Below are positions 39,801 through 51,900 of a stretch of DNA of 64,000 nt, one piece after another. The position numbers and the translations under genes are program-made. The number at the start of each line of letters is the position of its first letter. Position 1 is the stretch's first letter. The notes under the pieces were generated by a model, which did no database searches, was not told the DNA's origin, and saw only the letters and a program-made list of their open reading frames with translations. This stretch comes from Brachionus rotundiformis (lineage: Eukaryota > Rotifera > Eurotatoria > Ploima > Brachionidae), in assembly GCA_016802295.1 (NCBI GenBank), contig JAESIW010000162.1, positions 1,554,512 to 1,618,511 of the forward strand. The letters run 5' to 3'.

Positions 39801-42800
39801 ATATCTTTTATTAAAAAATAATACATTTATTCTTATATAGTATCCACTTTTGTTCTGATATGTATGGTCAATGGCAGGGGCTTTAAATAATATTTGATAT
39901 ATATTTTTTTTCAATTTTAATTTTAATTTACCAGATGAATAGCCAGACGATGCGGCTTGTACTCTAACCCATTCATAATCACCACTTGTATCGTTGGTCC
40001 ATGAGCAAAAATCAACTTCAAAATTGCAGTCAAATTCACTTTGAGAATTCCATACATAAGTGGAAGTAGAAGTGGTTGGCGGTTGAGTTGTCGTAAATAA
40101 GGTTGTAGATGGGGTGGTAGTGCCACCGGGATTTGCATTTGTTGGATAAATGTTACAGTTTGATGTGGACACAATTTCTACATCATCTAAAGCAATGTCT
40201 CCCAATGAAGTTCCTCTTATACCCTCAAAAATGACTGTGTGAGCTGCATTTTCTGTAAATGATAGCCGACCCTGATTCCAATTACTGCCTTGTGAGTTTT
40301 TTAGTGTCCATAGCAATTCTTTTTCTTTAGTGTCCAATCTATATTTCCATACATTCAATCTAACAGAATTAGTTGTTACAGTAGCTACCATATGATACCA
40401 AAATCGGACACATTTAGGAGTATTGCTTCCCTGAATGATCTCGCTTTCAAGTCTACCGGTCCAGTTTGTTTGAGCAGGATATTGAGTGTCTTTTTTTAAA
40501 GAGTTTAAAAATTGATACAAATTTTTTGGTTAAATTTTACTCAGAATGGCATAATAACCATCTGAAGTTCCAAAAGTGTGGTCATAATTTGGTCCGGTGA
40601 ATAAATTGGGACCATATCCCTTTCTAACTTCCCAGTTGATTTCCGATCCATTTACATTTCTGTATTCACAGAGCGATCCATCTTCAAAATTACAGTCTCC
40701 TGGATTTGGACAAGCTCCAGTGGTTATGCGTATATCATCAATTGCAACTATTCCGTTTTGATTTGATCCCGAACCTTTTACTACTTCAATGACTGCTTGC
40801 CAAGTGTTAATTGGACTGTTAACAGTAGCTTGAGCCACTTGCCAACTATACAAAATGATAAAAATTAAAAATAATTAAAAATCTTATTTAATAAATTAAC
40901 CTATTCTCTGTGTAGCCCGAAATAGACCATATTGGTGAGCCTAAGTTGTCCACACTCTTAGCATAGACATTTATTTGATCCATGTTATTTTCTAATTATA
41001 TACAATTCATAATTAAAACTTAAAACTTAAATTAGGTCCTACCATCTGTGTAATAGTAGAAATGAAGACAGGATCCGCTTGTTCTTTCAACTACTCTTGA
41101 TAAAAGTCTACCTTTTTGGTTAGAAGTTTTGTCTGAAGTCAAAACATATACAAATCCGCCCTGGTCAGTTCCATATGTATGCTAAATTATTTATTGAATA
41201 AAAATTAAAAATTTTTAATTTTTTTATAAATATTTATTACATCAATTAATTGAATTGGATTCAAAGTGCTTAGAGCTGACCCGTTGCCTAAAGTCCAGCT
41301 AAAATCTGCAGTGGCATCATTTGTAAAATCACATAAGTCTCCATTTTCAAAATCGCACAGATCAACAGCTTTACATGTACTATTCAGCACAATAATGTCA
41401 TCAATGGCAACAAAACCCTTTTAATTAAATTAATTAGTCTTTTTTTTGCATTATTTATCTAGTCATTTACATCAAAAGGAAAATTTTTGACACCAAAATC
41501 AATACTAAATTGGTATTGAGTAAAATAATTTTTATAATTCACTTGGGCAAATTTCCAATTCGAATTTGATGTTGTTTCAGTGGTCCATAATTTGGTTGTG
41601 GTGGTGGTTTTTCTGGACACTGATAAACTAGCAGTCTTAAAAATTTAATTTTTAATTTTAATTGAATAAGAATTATTTTCTACTTAAATACTTCTGATCC
41701 TCTCATAAAATACCAAAATTGAAGACAAGCTGAAAAGTTAAGTATTGGTGACTCATAATAACCATTTGTATAAGGTGAATAGTTTTTAACTACTGGACTG
41801 ATAAATGAGCCTCGATTAGTGCCCAAAGTATGGTCAATGCTTGGACCACTATTTGTTGATGATGCGTTCAAGATAACCCAGTTAATGAAATTGTTCGATG
41901 GATTTCTTTGAGTCCATTTGCAGTCGCTTTCAAAATCACAGTCAAAATCTTTCAAATAAGGTGGAATATTGGGCGTAATAGTTGTTGTCACAATTCCAGG
42001 TGTTGTCAATGCTGTGCTTGCTTCAATTGGAACAAAATTACAAACGCCAGTCGATGGTTTTAAGACAATATCATCCAAACCAACAAAATTAGTTCCGTCA
42101 GAACCAGCAAACCCGTCTATGAAAACTCGGTAGGTGTCTGTGGTCGAAAAAAACAATTGACCAAAATTCCACCTTGAAACTACTGCTTGGTTATCTCTCA
42201 ATGTCCACAAATCGGTAATGGGTTTGTTATATTCTGCTAGACGAATGGTCATATTTACACCAGAGCCTCCATTGAAGTAATAATAGAATGAGAGACAAGC
42301 ACCTGTTGAGCTAGTTGGTGGCATATTTTCTGAGATAACTCTTGAAAAATGATTCAGTATTTTACCATTTGAAAGCAAAAAGTGTCCAGTTAAATCGCCG
42401 AAAGTGTTATCTGAAATTTGACCAAAATTTGTCTGATCATTGGAAGATTTTATTTGCCAGTCAAAATTGTCATATGAACTGTTTACATTGGTCCAGGAGC
42501 ATAAATCATATTCAGTATTTTCGAAATTACAGTCAAAAGGCTGATTGCAGGAATATTTTGACATATATATATCATCAATTGCCTAAAAAATATTTATATT
42601 TATTAAAAAATTTAATAAATTAAGAATTAAAATTTTTATTTAAGCTTTTAATCATTAAAAAAAACTTTATCTAAATAATTGTATAAATAAAAATTAATTT
42701 ACTTACCACATCACCTCTGTACGATTTTCCAACTATTCCTTCAAAAATAATCTTAAAATTATCTGCATAATCAGTTGGTACTCTAGCGATAAACCAATTG

Positions 42801-45800
42801 TCTCCCTGGTCTCTTTTAATTGACCACAAAAGATTTCTCGGTTTATTAGTTTGATTAATTTGGATTTCAGAGTAAACATTTAATGATGCTACATCAGTTC
42901 CGTAGGCATGGTACCAGAAATAAAGACACTTGCCATCCTTGAAATTTTGAGTAGGTGAAACAAGTCTTGCCTTTTGATTATAAGATTGAGGTGCTGATGT
43001 TTCAATGAACATGTAGTAGCCAGAGGCTGTGCCAGTAGTTACATCTACAGATGGTCCGGTTTGGGTTGATAGTGTTGAGCCTCTATTTCTGGCCCAGTTA
43101 AAATCTGCCTTTGGATCTGGTTGATATCCACAAATATGATCTTCTTCAAAATCACAGCTAACTGATGTAAAATCTGCATCTTCACAACTTCCAAAATTAA
43201 ATCCAAAATCATCTATTCAAATTAATTTAATTTTTTTTAATTAGTTTTAAATTTTCCTCTCCTAAACAATACCTAAAGCTATATCTCCGGATGATAATGT
43301 ATTTGCATATCCTTCAATGATAAAATTAGTGGCTGAATCGATGTCTCCTTCGTACTGAACATGTGCAAGATTCCAATGATTTCCATGACTGTTCTTCATT
43401 GTCCAAATTGCAGGTGATTGCGAAAAAGTGCCATTAGGATTTTCAATTCTCATATAAACAGACAATACACCTACACCATATCCATACATATAATACCTTT
43501 ATGAAGCAATTAAATTGAATTACATAATGTTGGTTTAGAAAGATTTTTTACCAAAATTGCAAGCATTGTTTCAAATTTCCATTAATAGTCGGACTCATTA
43601 GCTTAGATCTATCTATGCTTCCTGAGCCCCAACCCCAGCCCCAATAATCATAATAATCCTCATCGGACTCAAAAAATATATAATATGAATCATTTTTTCC
43701 ATATGTGCTAAAATTGGTAAAATTTATTTTTTTTTATTGGTATGTTTTTTGTATATCATACTGGTCAACTTTCGGTCCACCATAAGTCTTTCCTGTTTTC
43801 CTAAACCACTTTGTAGTTGAGTCGGCAGTGTGAGTCCAACCACATAAATTATTTTCAAAATTGCATATAAATCCATCTAAAAATAGTTAATTACTTCCAA
43901 CAATGATGTAAAATAGTTCTAATTTACTGTAAATTTGGGGTGTTGTAGTTGGTAATGATGTTGAATGAGTAGGAAGAGAGAAATCAGGCTTCCGCACACA
44001 AGAACTGTCATATTTTACAAATGTTAAATCATCAAGGCTTTGAAAAAAATTAATTAAAGAACATTTAGATTTAAGAATAAGATTAATTTTTACGCAATAT
44101 CTCCATTAATTGTTGACCCAGAAGTTGAGACACCTATTGTGCCTTCGATCACTATTTTGTAATCATGGTTTATGTTACTTAATGGCAAAACACCCTGCTT
44201 CCAGTCTTTTTTGTCCGAACTTTGCTGACCAGATATTTCCCAAGACAATATTTTGGTTGTAAAATCTTCATTTGTGAAATAAACTCTCAAATATCCGATG
44301 GAATTTCCATAGGCATGGTACCAGAATGAAAAGCAAATAGATGGATCATTGAAAGTTTCGCTAATTAACAAAGCTTTGTCATCTTAAACAATTAAATAAA
44401 ATTTATGCAAAAAAATTTTTTTTAAATTTTTACATTTGGTTTGTGGATAAGATGCTTCCAAGTAAATGTAAGTTCCATTTGAAGTTAAAAAAGTGCTAAT
44501 TTAAGATTAGATAAGATTTAAAAAAATATAAGAGCAGTTTTTTTAGTATTACTGGTCAACATCAGGACCGGTGGTGGTAGATGGTGTCGGACCCTGTTGT
44601 AAAATCCAGTCAAAATTATCATCAATTGAGTTCGTCCAGCTGCAAAATCCTATCTCTTCGAAATCACAATCTTAATTTAAAAATTTATTAAATCAGGCAT
44701 TAATTGAAATTTTAAGTCTACCTCCGGGATGCTTGCGGCATGGACCACTTCTGATAGAAATATCATCAATTGCCAAATTGGCCGAACCAATTCCAACTCT
44801 TGTAATAGACTCAAAAATAATACTATATCCGTTCTGATCCTCTGGTACTTCCAGTTCAAAATTAAGCCAATCGTTCGATTGAGATGCTTTTAGATAAATG
44901 TTTATTTTAAAACTAAATTACCAATAATTAAAATTACGTGATGGAGCAAAAAGAAGAGTCTCTGTACTGGAAATATTGGATTTTGAATAAACTTTTAGAT
45001 AAGGTGTTACACCTCCATTTCTATTATTAATTTTTATTTTATAATATTTTTAATATATTTATTATATTTTTAAAATAGAACTTACGAAAACATATAAAAG
45101 TTCAAGCAACGACCAAATGTTTTTGGATTAAATTCCATGGTCATAAATCGTGATATTTGATTAGAAACATAGGTAAGGCCCTTTAGAAATTTTTAGTTTT
45201 AAATTAGAAATAAAAAACTGGTCTATTTACATTTGACTTAAAAAAATAACCATCTTGAGTTTGCAAAGTATTGTCCACAGATGGCAGACTACCAAAGACA
45301 AAATTGCTTGGTTTCGATCTTTCCCACTTATTACCACTAGTGCCAGTGACTGTATAGCCACATTGGTCTGTTTCAAAGTCACAGTAATGATTTACCAAAT
45401 TTCCAAACTCTGAAATAGGCGGACAACGCTTATTGGGAAAAAATTCAATCTCATCAATAGCCACGTCGCCAGTATAAGCTAAAATTATAAGATTTATAAT
45501 TCATTTTAAAATTGTCTACTGTTTACATTTTCCGGCCACAGCTTCAAACACAATTCGATATTCAGGATAGTTTTGGTCTAGTACATTCAAATGTGCACGA
45601 AGCCACACGTTACCATGCTGAGAGTTTCTTTGCCAAATTGGCTTAGCTGTCAAGCCAACAGGCGTCATTAGTTTTACATTTAGTGCCCCTATCTGAAAAA
45701 AAAATTAAATGCTCGAACCCTTTAAAAAAAAATTAACTATTACCGTATCACCATACATGTGGTAATAAAAAGTCAAACAATCTTAAAATTTAATAAAAAA

Positions 45801-48091
45801 TTAAATTAGAAGAAAAAAAATTTTAATTTATTTTTTTACGAGTATTTTGGACTAGACTTGAATTAATAGGTTGAGAAATAATTCTGGCCGAATCTCCTGC
45901 AGCTACACCACTTGTTTCCAAATAAATATAATAACCATTTTTTGAAACATCTGAACTAGGGCCAGTATCTAAAGAGCTAGTTGAGCCTTTGTACAAAGTC
46001 CATTTTAGCTTAGCATTTGAATCATCTGTCCAACCACATTTATTATTATTGTCAAACGAACAAGTTATCTCATATGATGGTAAAGGCCTAGTGGTTGTTT
46101 GCATTGAAGTAGTTGTAGTAATGGACAATTCGTTGATAACCTCAGGTGGTTGTATGGTACAATTTGTCTTAGCTAGCAAAATATCATCTATGGCAATATG
46201 ACCCTGAGTGTTTTTGCCAACTATACCAATTATATAAATTCTTAATAAATAAATAAACTACTAAAATAATCATATTTTAATCAACTAAATACTTATAGGT
46301 CATGTTTTTCGAGCTGAATCCAGCTGTTCCATACAGCCACTGATCTCCTTTATCTTGACTTAATTTCCATAAAGTTTCTCTTACATTATCATAAACGATA
46401 TCGACTTGTATTGAACCAACCGAATTTCCATTGATGGAGTACCAAAAACTTATGCATGTATTATCACTTGGTTCAAAAATAAGACTCGACAAAATAGCCT
46501 TTTTTTAAATCTTTTAAATTTCTATCTCAAATTAGATAAAAATTACTTTATCATTTTCTTTTCTTGGTGAAGATAGCTCAATAAAAGCATAATAACCCTT
46601 AGATGTTCCATAAGAATGATCGATGGATGGTCCGACCGAGCTGGTTGTTTCGCCAGTACCCTCTTCCCAGTCAAAATCATCGCTAGTACCTTCCAGATTC
46701 GACCAAGTACAAAATCTTGGAGATGACTCAAATGAACAAAAACCAATGGGACCACAATCTTTATTCTGCACTATGACATCATCAATAGCTATATCACCAT
46801 ACCATGAACTGCCCACAACACCTTCAAATACTATTTGAAATTTTTCGCTAGTCTTAACACTTGCTTGAGCTAAATTCCATTCGTTTCCATAATTTTTATT
46901 TCTAGTCCAAATAGGCGAGCTAAACACTCCACTTTCAGATTTGGTCAAAATATTCAAAGCACCAAGTGTTGAACCCCACATATGATAGTAAAAATCCAAA
47001 CAATAGACGCCCTTTTCAAAGCTTGGTGTCAACAAACGAGCTAAATTGCCCTGATTCTGTGGATAAGATGATTCAATGTACATGTAATGACCAAGCGAAG
47101 AACCAGTTGAATGGTCAACAGATGGTCTTTTATTTTCAAAATATATATTTAATTTTTTCTATTGCTACTAGCAGCTTACCCTGTTTGTATAGAGCTCGTA
47201 GAACCTGAATTTCTAGTCCAATTAAAGTTTCCAGAATTATCATTTGTGTATCCACAAATTGATGGATCCTCAAAATCACATTCTTGTTTTTGACAGGCTC
47301 CGTCTTCAATAAAGATGTCATCGACCGCAATGACACCTTTAGCTCCATTTCCAATTATTCCTTCTAGAACAACCTTGGAAAAGAAAAACAGTACAATAAA
47401 AAATACCACTTTAGTAAAGGTTTTACATCAAAACTAAAATTTATTCCAAAATTAAGGCTAAATTTTTCAATAAGCCAGTTTGTTCCTTTAGAGCCTTCGA
47501 CAGTAAAAGATGGAGTAACTAAAGCTCCTGAGCCAGGCGTAATATACATGTTAAGCTTGCCAACATTATCACCATATAGGTAATAAGCAAATTGTAAGCA
47601 ACTGGCCGAATTAGCACTCTTATTCACCAGAACAGATCGGACCCGAGCCTTTTGGTTAGGTTGATTTGGTGCCGAGCTATCAATGTATAGGTACCAACCA
47701 GCTATTTAAAATGGCAAGTTTATTATACAGTTAGTTTATTGGTTCTGATGGTGTTTACCAGATGTCCCTGAAGTAAAATCAATATTAGGCTGCCAAGCAT
47801 TTACCGATGATAAGCCTTGTTTGCGTTGCCAATTAAAGTTTCCTGTCAAGTCGTTTGTCCATCCGCAAAAGTCCCTATCAAAATCGCAGTCAAAGCTTGT
47901 CGAATCTTTAATCAAAAGTTATATTCTGCCTATTAATTAGTATTTATTCAATTACTTGAAATTATTTGACCATTAGCATTTAAAAAAATTGCTTTTTTTA
48001 AAATTATTAAAAAATATATTTTTAAACTCAAATTGATTAATTACCTAATAAAATTGAATAAAAATATTTCGAACGAATTTTTTCGTTCATT
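23231..48091 (-). CDS. Giant MAM/LDLa/EGF single-pass receptor-like protein (paralogue 1)
   Basis: A cell-surface protein of about 38 MAM domains, with five LDLa modules near the C-terminus, a Ser/Thr stalk, one EGF domain, one transmembrane helix and a short tail. MAM units start C-x-F-E/D...C-x-W/Y and end in D-I-A-I-D-D...C. The first exons are 48045-48091 (signal-peptide start), 47956-47991 and 47759-47905. The N-terminal half is split by many short introns; 28279-31237 and 24853-28180 are single exons near 3 kb. The 3' exons are 24696-24805, 24501-24646, 24384-24451, 24161-24222, 24046-24100, 23552-23997, 23414-23501, 23336-23362 and 23231-23287 (stop TAG). The C-terminal MAM-LDLa alternation resembles MALRD1. 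MAM domains mediate adhesion and oligomerisation; ligand and function are unknown. Exons 1 and 2 do not join in frame as written, which suggests a homopolymer error or a damaged start. Confidence 0.88.
24853..28180 (-). repeat. Paralogue 1, M32-M37 with LDLa4 and LDLa5 in one exon
   Basis: Order: end of M31, then M32 (ECDFDVDTCGYENN), M33 (ECDFEEFSLCAWSQ) with linker CGAASSVSVSTRSTTITYPP, M34 (DCNFDQNDTCYWKDD), M35 (TCDFESVDLCGYKND), M36 (SCTFEDENLCGYSY), LDLa4 (CDFNNDCSNGQDEKNC, degenerate calcium site), M37 (SCTFEKDDLCGWVD) and LDLa5 (CDFVDDCGDYSDEILPIC, intact). M31-M33 and M34-M36 keep the A-B-C order. Confidence 0.9.
28279..30604 (-). repeat. Paralogue 1, MAM-LDLa alternating block (LDLa1-3, M28-M31)
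   Basis: Order: LDLa1 (CDFRFDCPNRRDEQVC, lacking the usual acidic/Ser pair), M28 (DCNFENSTCQY), LDLa2 (CDLIDDCGDMSDELNC, intact calcium cage), M29 (RCDFESGFCDWQND), LDLa3 (CNFEPDCEDKSDEAEC, intact), M30 (TCDFETSWCGFYDQ) and most of M31 (KCDFELGFCSYYND). All lie in one exon ending at 28279. Confidence 0.9.
30605..32519 (-). repeat. Paralogue 1, MAM triplet 9 (M25-M27)
   Basis: M25 begins ECDFENSFCDWSND, M26 FCDFETEDICGYQQD, and M27 QCTFEDSLCNWQPE. The closing linker (CTEITDDPFNPDP) leads straight into the first LDLa module. Exon 31632-32732 covers M25 and most of M26; M27 lies in the 3-kb exon. Confidence 0.85.
31238..31631 (-). other. Intron of the MAM gene within M26 (394 bp)
   Basis: Runs from a GAA/GTAATT donor at 31631 to a TTTGAAG acceptor at 31238. 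It is the largest intron I could place in this gene and marks the switch from the intron-rich to the intron-poor half. AT-rich, with nothing else seen. Confidence 0.8.
32520..34430 (-). repeat. Paralogue 1, MAM triplet 8 (M22-M24)
   Basis: M22 begins DCGFEDSLCFWQNE. M23 begins VCDFETDLC, with DWISD in the next small exon. M24 begins YCDFEDGFCGFYN with DNFDW. The linker starts CEYFNSTTTQKPTTT. Exons 32788-33172 and about 33226-33543 lie here. Confidence 0.85.
34431..36197 (-). repeat. Paralogue 1, MAM triplet 7 (M19-M21)
   Basis: M19 begins DCNFENNLCIWTQS, M20 LCTFSSNSCGYTFN, and M21 ICDFDDQDLCNWIN with DDFDW. The linker starts CQVQPANALP and is short. Only the first bases of its partner (from 63917) lie in the window. 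Confidence 0.86.
37431..37652 (-). other. MAM-gene intron hosting tRNA-Pro (222 bp)
   Basis: The donor is AAT/GTAAGA at 37652 and the acceptor TTAAAAG at 37431. The intron separates the end of the M16 core (ARRGTGFN) from GDICLDDI. It is longer than its neighbours because of the nested plus-strand tRNA gene. Confidence 0.85.
37560..37631 (+). tRNA. tRNA-Pro(UGG): tRNA-Pro (anticodon UGG)
   Basis: A full cloverleaf of 72 bases. The 7-bp acceptor stem is GGCCTGA/TCAGGCC and the D arm GTC-TAGTGGTAT-GAT. The anticodon stem CTCGC/GCGAG has loop TTTGGGT, with anticodon TGG at 37592-37594. The T arm is CCGGG-TTCGATC-CCCGG, with discriminator C. The internal A box (TGGTCTAGTGGT) and B box (GGTTCGATCCC) are intact, and TTTTTT at 37632-37637 is a Pol III terminator. 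There is no intron and CCA is not encoded, as expected in a eukaryotic nucleus. It lies antisense within an intron of the MAM gene. Confidence 0.97.
38146..40031 (-). repeat. Paralogue 1, MAM triplet 5 (M13-M15)
   Basis: M13 begins DCNFEVDFCSWTND, M14 FCDFEQDDLCGYSN, and M15 DCDFESGFCSWSL. The linker starts CSVSPASADP, followed by a poly-Thr run. It pairs with 60272-62145. Confidence 0.88.
40032..41943 (-). repeat. Paralogue 1, MAM triplet 4 (M10-M12)
   Basis: M10 begins DCDFESDCKWTQ, M11 LCDFENGDLCDFTND, and M12 DCNFEDGSLCEYRN. The linker starts CNIYPTNANP and is the longest Thr/Pro-rich one. It pairs with 58318-60271. Confidence 0.88.
41944..43876 (-). repeat. Paralogue 1, MAM triplet 3 (M7-M9)
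   Basis: M7 begins ICNFENNLCGWTHT and carries an odd aromatic/glycine insert. M8 begins SCDFEEDHICGYQPD and M9 DCNFENTEYDLCSWTN. The linker starts CNFVPIEAST. It pairs with 56583-58317. Confidence 0.88.
43877..46062 (-). repeat. Paralogue 1, MAM triplet 2 (M4-M6)
   Basis: M4 begins TCSFDNNNKCGWTDD, M5 YCDFETDQCGYTVT, and M6 DCDFEEIGFCSWTN. The linker starts CVRKPDFSLP and is Ser/Thr/Pro-rich. It pairs with 54597-56582. Confidence 0.88.
46063..47905 (-). repeat. Paralogue 1, MAM triplet 1 (M1-M3)
   Basis: M1 begins DCDFDRDFCGWTND, M2 ECDFEDPSICGYTND, and M3 FCSFESSPRFCTWSN with DDFDW. The unit closes with a linker starting CTIQPPEV and a Thr-rich run. It pairs with 52781-54596 on the plus strand. 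Confidence 0.88.
48072..48089 (-). promoter_or_regulatory. Inverted repeat at the start codon of paralogue 1
   Basis: GAACGAA and TTCGTTC arms of 7 bases with a 4-base A/T loop begin at the third base of the ATG. A matching structure occurs at the start of paralogue 2. Confidence 0.5.
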
Positions 48092-48912
48092 TTAAAATCT
48101 TTTTAATCTTTATATTTAACTTTGTTTTACAATTAAAAATTTTCTAAAATTAAAATTACCAATTAGCTCAATTAATAGAGATAAATATTAACAGTTGTTT
48201 TTTAATTTCGATTAAATAAAACAATCTAGGAAAAAGTTCAAATAAGCCAAAAATATCATTGATTTTTAAAAAAAAAGATGAAAATAATATTTTGGTAAAA
48301 AAATTTTTTGTTTAATTTTTCAAGGTTAGTATTTATAGGTTTTTAAGTGATATTTTTTTATTGTTATTAGCAATATCTTGATTTTATTGCAATAATTAAA
48401 GTTATATTTTTAATTGTTTACATAATTTTTGTAAACAAATAAAAAAATTAGCAATATTGCTTCACAAAGTAAAATTAAAAAATACAGCAAAAAAATTTAA
48501 TATTAGATAATTTAATATTAGATAAGTTCAAATATCGTCAAAAAGAATGGAATGATAATTTTAAATATTTTTTTCAAATAAAAAGATAATTAAATAATTT
48601 TAAAATAGATAAAATGCATCTCGAAACAATATTGATAAAAATTTAGCTTTATCAGTTTAAAAACAGTTTATTTTTGTTTTGAAAAAAATTTACCTATCAC
48701 TGTTTTAAAAATGAAAATTTAATTAAAAATTATATCATTACACAATAGAGATAATAATTGTCTATAGATTAATTTTTTGAATATTATATTTTAAAATGAT
48801 TTAAGATCATTTAAATATTTAGTTTATTAAACATAAATAAAAAAATATTAGAATATATTTAGATTTTGATAAAATATAAAATATACCTAATCAGTAGAAA
48901 TTTTATTAAGCA
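48092..48912. promoter_or_regulatory. Shared bidirectional upstream region of the two MAM genes
   Basis: The 821 bp between the two divergent start codons must hold both 5' UTRs and, most simply, both promoters. It is almost pure A/T with no clear TATA or initiator I could single out. A 15-bp unit is repeated twice at 48494-48523. Confidence 0.55.
48494..48523. repeat. Tandem duplication of a 15-bp AT-rich unit
   Basis: Two perfect adjacent copies of AATTTAATATTAGAT in the divergent upstream region. Confidence 0.85.
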
Positions 48913-51900
48913 ATGAACGATATTCGTTCGCATCTTAAAACTCTGTTAATCGGTAAGAAAAAATTAATCACTTAAGAAAAAAATTGTTAATTAAGAAATT
49001 AAGGGGCTTTTTTAATTAACTTTCATACAATTGCTTTTGGTCAAACTGAATTGGATTGTGATTTTGAAAATGACTTATGCCAATGGAAAGATTATTCAAC
49101 AAGTGGAATTATTTGGAAGAGAGACAAAACCTTAAATAATAATAAGCCTGGTAGTTTTCCAGTTGGAGATCATACACTGGGCCAAAATGGATATTATCTA
49201 TATGCCGGAAACTCATCGAATGCTAATTTGTTTACAAAAGTATCCCTTAAAATTATTTAATGGATAAGATTTTAATTAGTTTGCCAATTTAGTCTCAATT
49301 AAGATCGGCTGAATTTAAAAGAAAAAATTTTGCTCAATCTTGCTTTTCAGTGTGGTATTTCATTCAAGGTTCTTCACTGCCAAGCTTCAGCATCTATTTA
49401 GCCAAAGATTATATTACTGAATCAAATTCTCGATTTTTTAAATTGGGAAATCAGGGTCGAGGGTAATTAATTAATAATAATAGCAAAATATTTATCAAGT
49501 AATTGTTTTTTAATCAAGATGGAATTTGGCCAAAGTTAGTTTAGATCTAGAATTTCAAACTACTTATTCAATTGTGATCGAAGGAGTACCCTCTAGTTCA
49601 TCAGGGGTAAATAATTTAAACTATTAATTAAAAACCTTATTTATAATCTTTACAGTTAATTGCAATTGATGATGCTTCTTATAAAGAAGAACCATGTGAA
49701 CTTGGTAAAATTAAGATAGATTTTTATTAAAAGGCTTATTAACTTTAATATTTTAAGATACAAATTCGATAAACTGTGATTTTGAGACAGATTTTATTTG
49801 CGGTTATAAGACTGACACTAGTCAGAAAATGAGTTGGACTCGGTTTACAGGTCAAACAATTACCATAGAGACTGGACCACCGAATGGTGAGATATAATTG
49901 AAATTTAGCATTTTTCTATATTTTTTGTTAAGATGTTACCACTGGATCAATTTATGGTCATTTTATGCTTTTTGAACCATCTGCACCAAGCACAGTTAGT
50001 GGTAACAAAGCGGTTCTAATTTCCCCGTCTACAAATGACCCTACTGGAACAGGCTGTCTTGAGTTTTTTTATAATGCCAATGGTACATAGCTAATTTTTT
50101 AATTAAAATTTTAAATTATACAAATTATACAATTTAAGGCATGCATGTAAATGTATTAAATGTCTATTTAAATCAAACATCCGGAAATACCAAAATATTT
50201 AAAACATCAGGTGACCAAGGTAGACCATGGCGAGCTATTAGAGTCGATATTCAATCAAGTGGAGATTTTCAGATTCTTTTCGAAGCAATAAAGGGAAATG
50301 CTGGTCCAAGAGGCGACATTGGTTTAGATGATATAAAATACATAGAAAACAAAAAATGTCCAAATATTTATGAATGTAATTTTGAACAAGATTGTCTTTG
50401 GCAAGAAGTGACTGATTCAAATGTTGTACAAGCTGAATGGGAAATTAATGTAGCTGGCACAAGTACTACTGGACTTGGACCTCAAAAAGATTCGACTGGA
50501 AACACTCAAGGTTATTATGCATTTGTAGAACCATCTGCTCCTGCTAGAATTGGAGACAAAGCTCAGCTAGTTAGTCCAGTAATTGATGGTGATTATTGCT
50601 TAAAATTTGCATATTACATGAATGGAGTTGATGCAGGAACTATTAATGTTTACACTCGGTTAATTAATGTCAGTTCAACGAGACCACTGCAGTTAAAATG
50701 GACTCTAACAGGATCACAAGGGGCCAACTGGTTTTATGCTCGTGTGCCACTAGCTTATCAAGGACCCTATTTTACTTTTATTGAAGGAATTGTCGGAAAA
50801 GGTTACCAAAGTTACATAGCTATTGATCAAATTACTATTACCAAAGAAACCAGCTGCGTTTTATCTCCAGTAGCTGCACAGCCTAATGACATATCTACTA
50901 TTCAATGCAGCTTTGAAAAAGACACTTGCGGATGGTATCCTGATACTGGTATTGAGGGCTTTCAATTTGTCAGAAAGCAAGGATGGTTTAAATTAAATGG
51001 AACTGGTCCTTTTGTTGATCACACTCTTGAAAATGGTCAAGGATGGTTTATGGGAGCTGAAACTGAGAACAGAAAAGAATCAGAAAAAGCTAGACTAATA
51101 AGTAACTCACCTGTACCAAAAGGAACTGTAGGATGTTTCTCATTTTGGTATCATATGTAAGTTAAAGCTTTTTTTACTTCCAAATTAAAGAAGAGTTTCT
51201 CATTTTCCAAAAAAGGTATGGATTGAGTATTACGAGTCTCAAAGTTTATTTGAGAAAATCAGGAGGTGATTTTATTGATGATTTGTGGATCAAAAATGGT
51301 AATCAAGGAAATAGGTAAACATTTTTAATTAACTTCCTAATCTTTAAAAATAATAATTTTAAAAAATTTAAATTTTTTATTTTTTTATATATTTATTTAA
51401 ATTAAATTAAATTGTTTAAATTTAAAGATGGAATAAAGCCTCTTTCAATACACGATCACTGAATTTTGATAGCTATTTGGTCTTCGAAGTATCTGTTACT
51501 AGTGGAGAGAAGGGTCATGTTGCCATTGATGATCTGGCTTATTCGAACTCTTTTTGTCCAACAGTGCCAAATTCAGTCACTTGCAACTTTGAAGATTCTT
51601 TATGTGGATATCGTACTGATAGTAGCCTAGACTACTACTGGGTAGCCAAGAATGCAACTGGTACTCCAATGAATATATCAGATCATACACTACAAACAAT
51701 TTATGGCACATACATATATGCACAAGTAGCCCCATTTACACCTTCACCATCCAGTAAACTAGCCAGACTTATCTCTACCAGCGAAAATTTTTTGGGACCT
51801 AGATGTTTGAGCTTTTTTTACAACATGTTCAACAGTGATTCAAACAAACTAGAAGTTTTGCTTAGATCTATGGGCTCTACGGTTTCACTGTGGTCAAAAA

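Noticed and set aside
47956..48091. Reading the minus MAM gene as a pseudogene
   Set aside because: Apart from one base at the first junction, the frames and splice signals I checked across 25 kb are intact, so an indel in a homopolymer is more likely than general decay.
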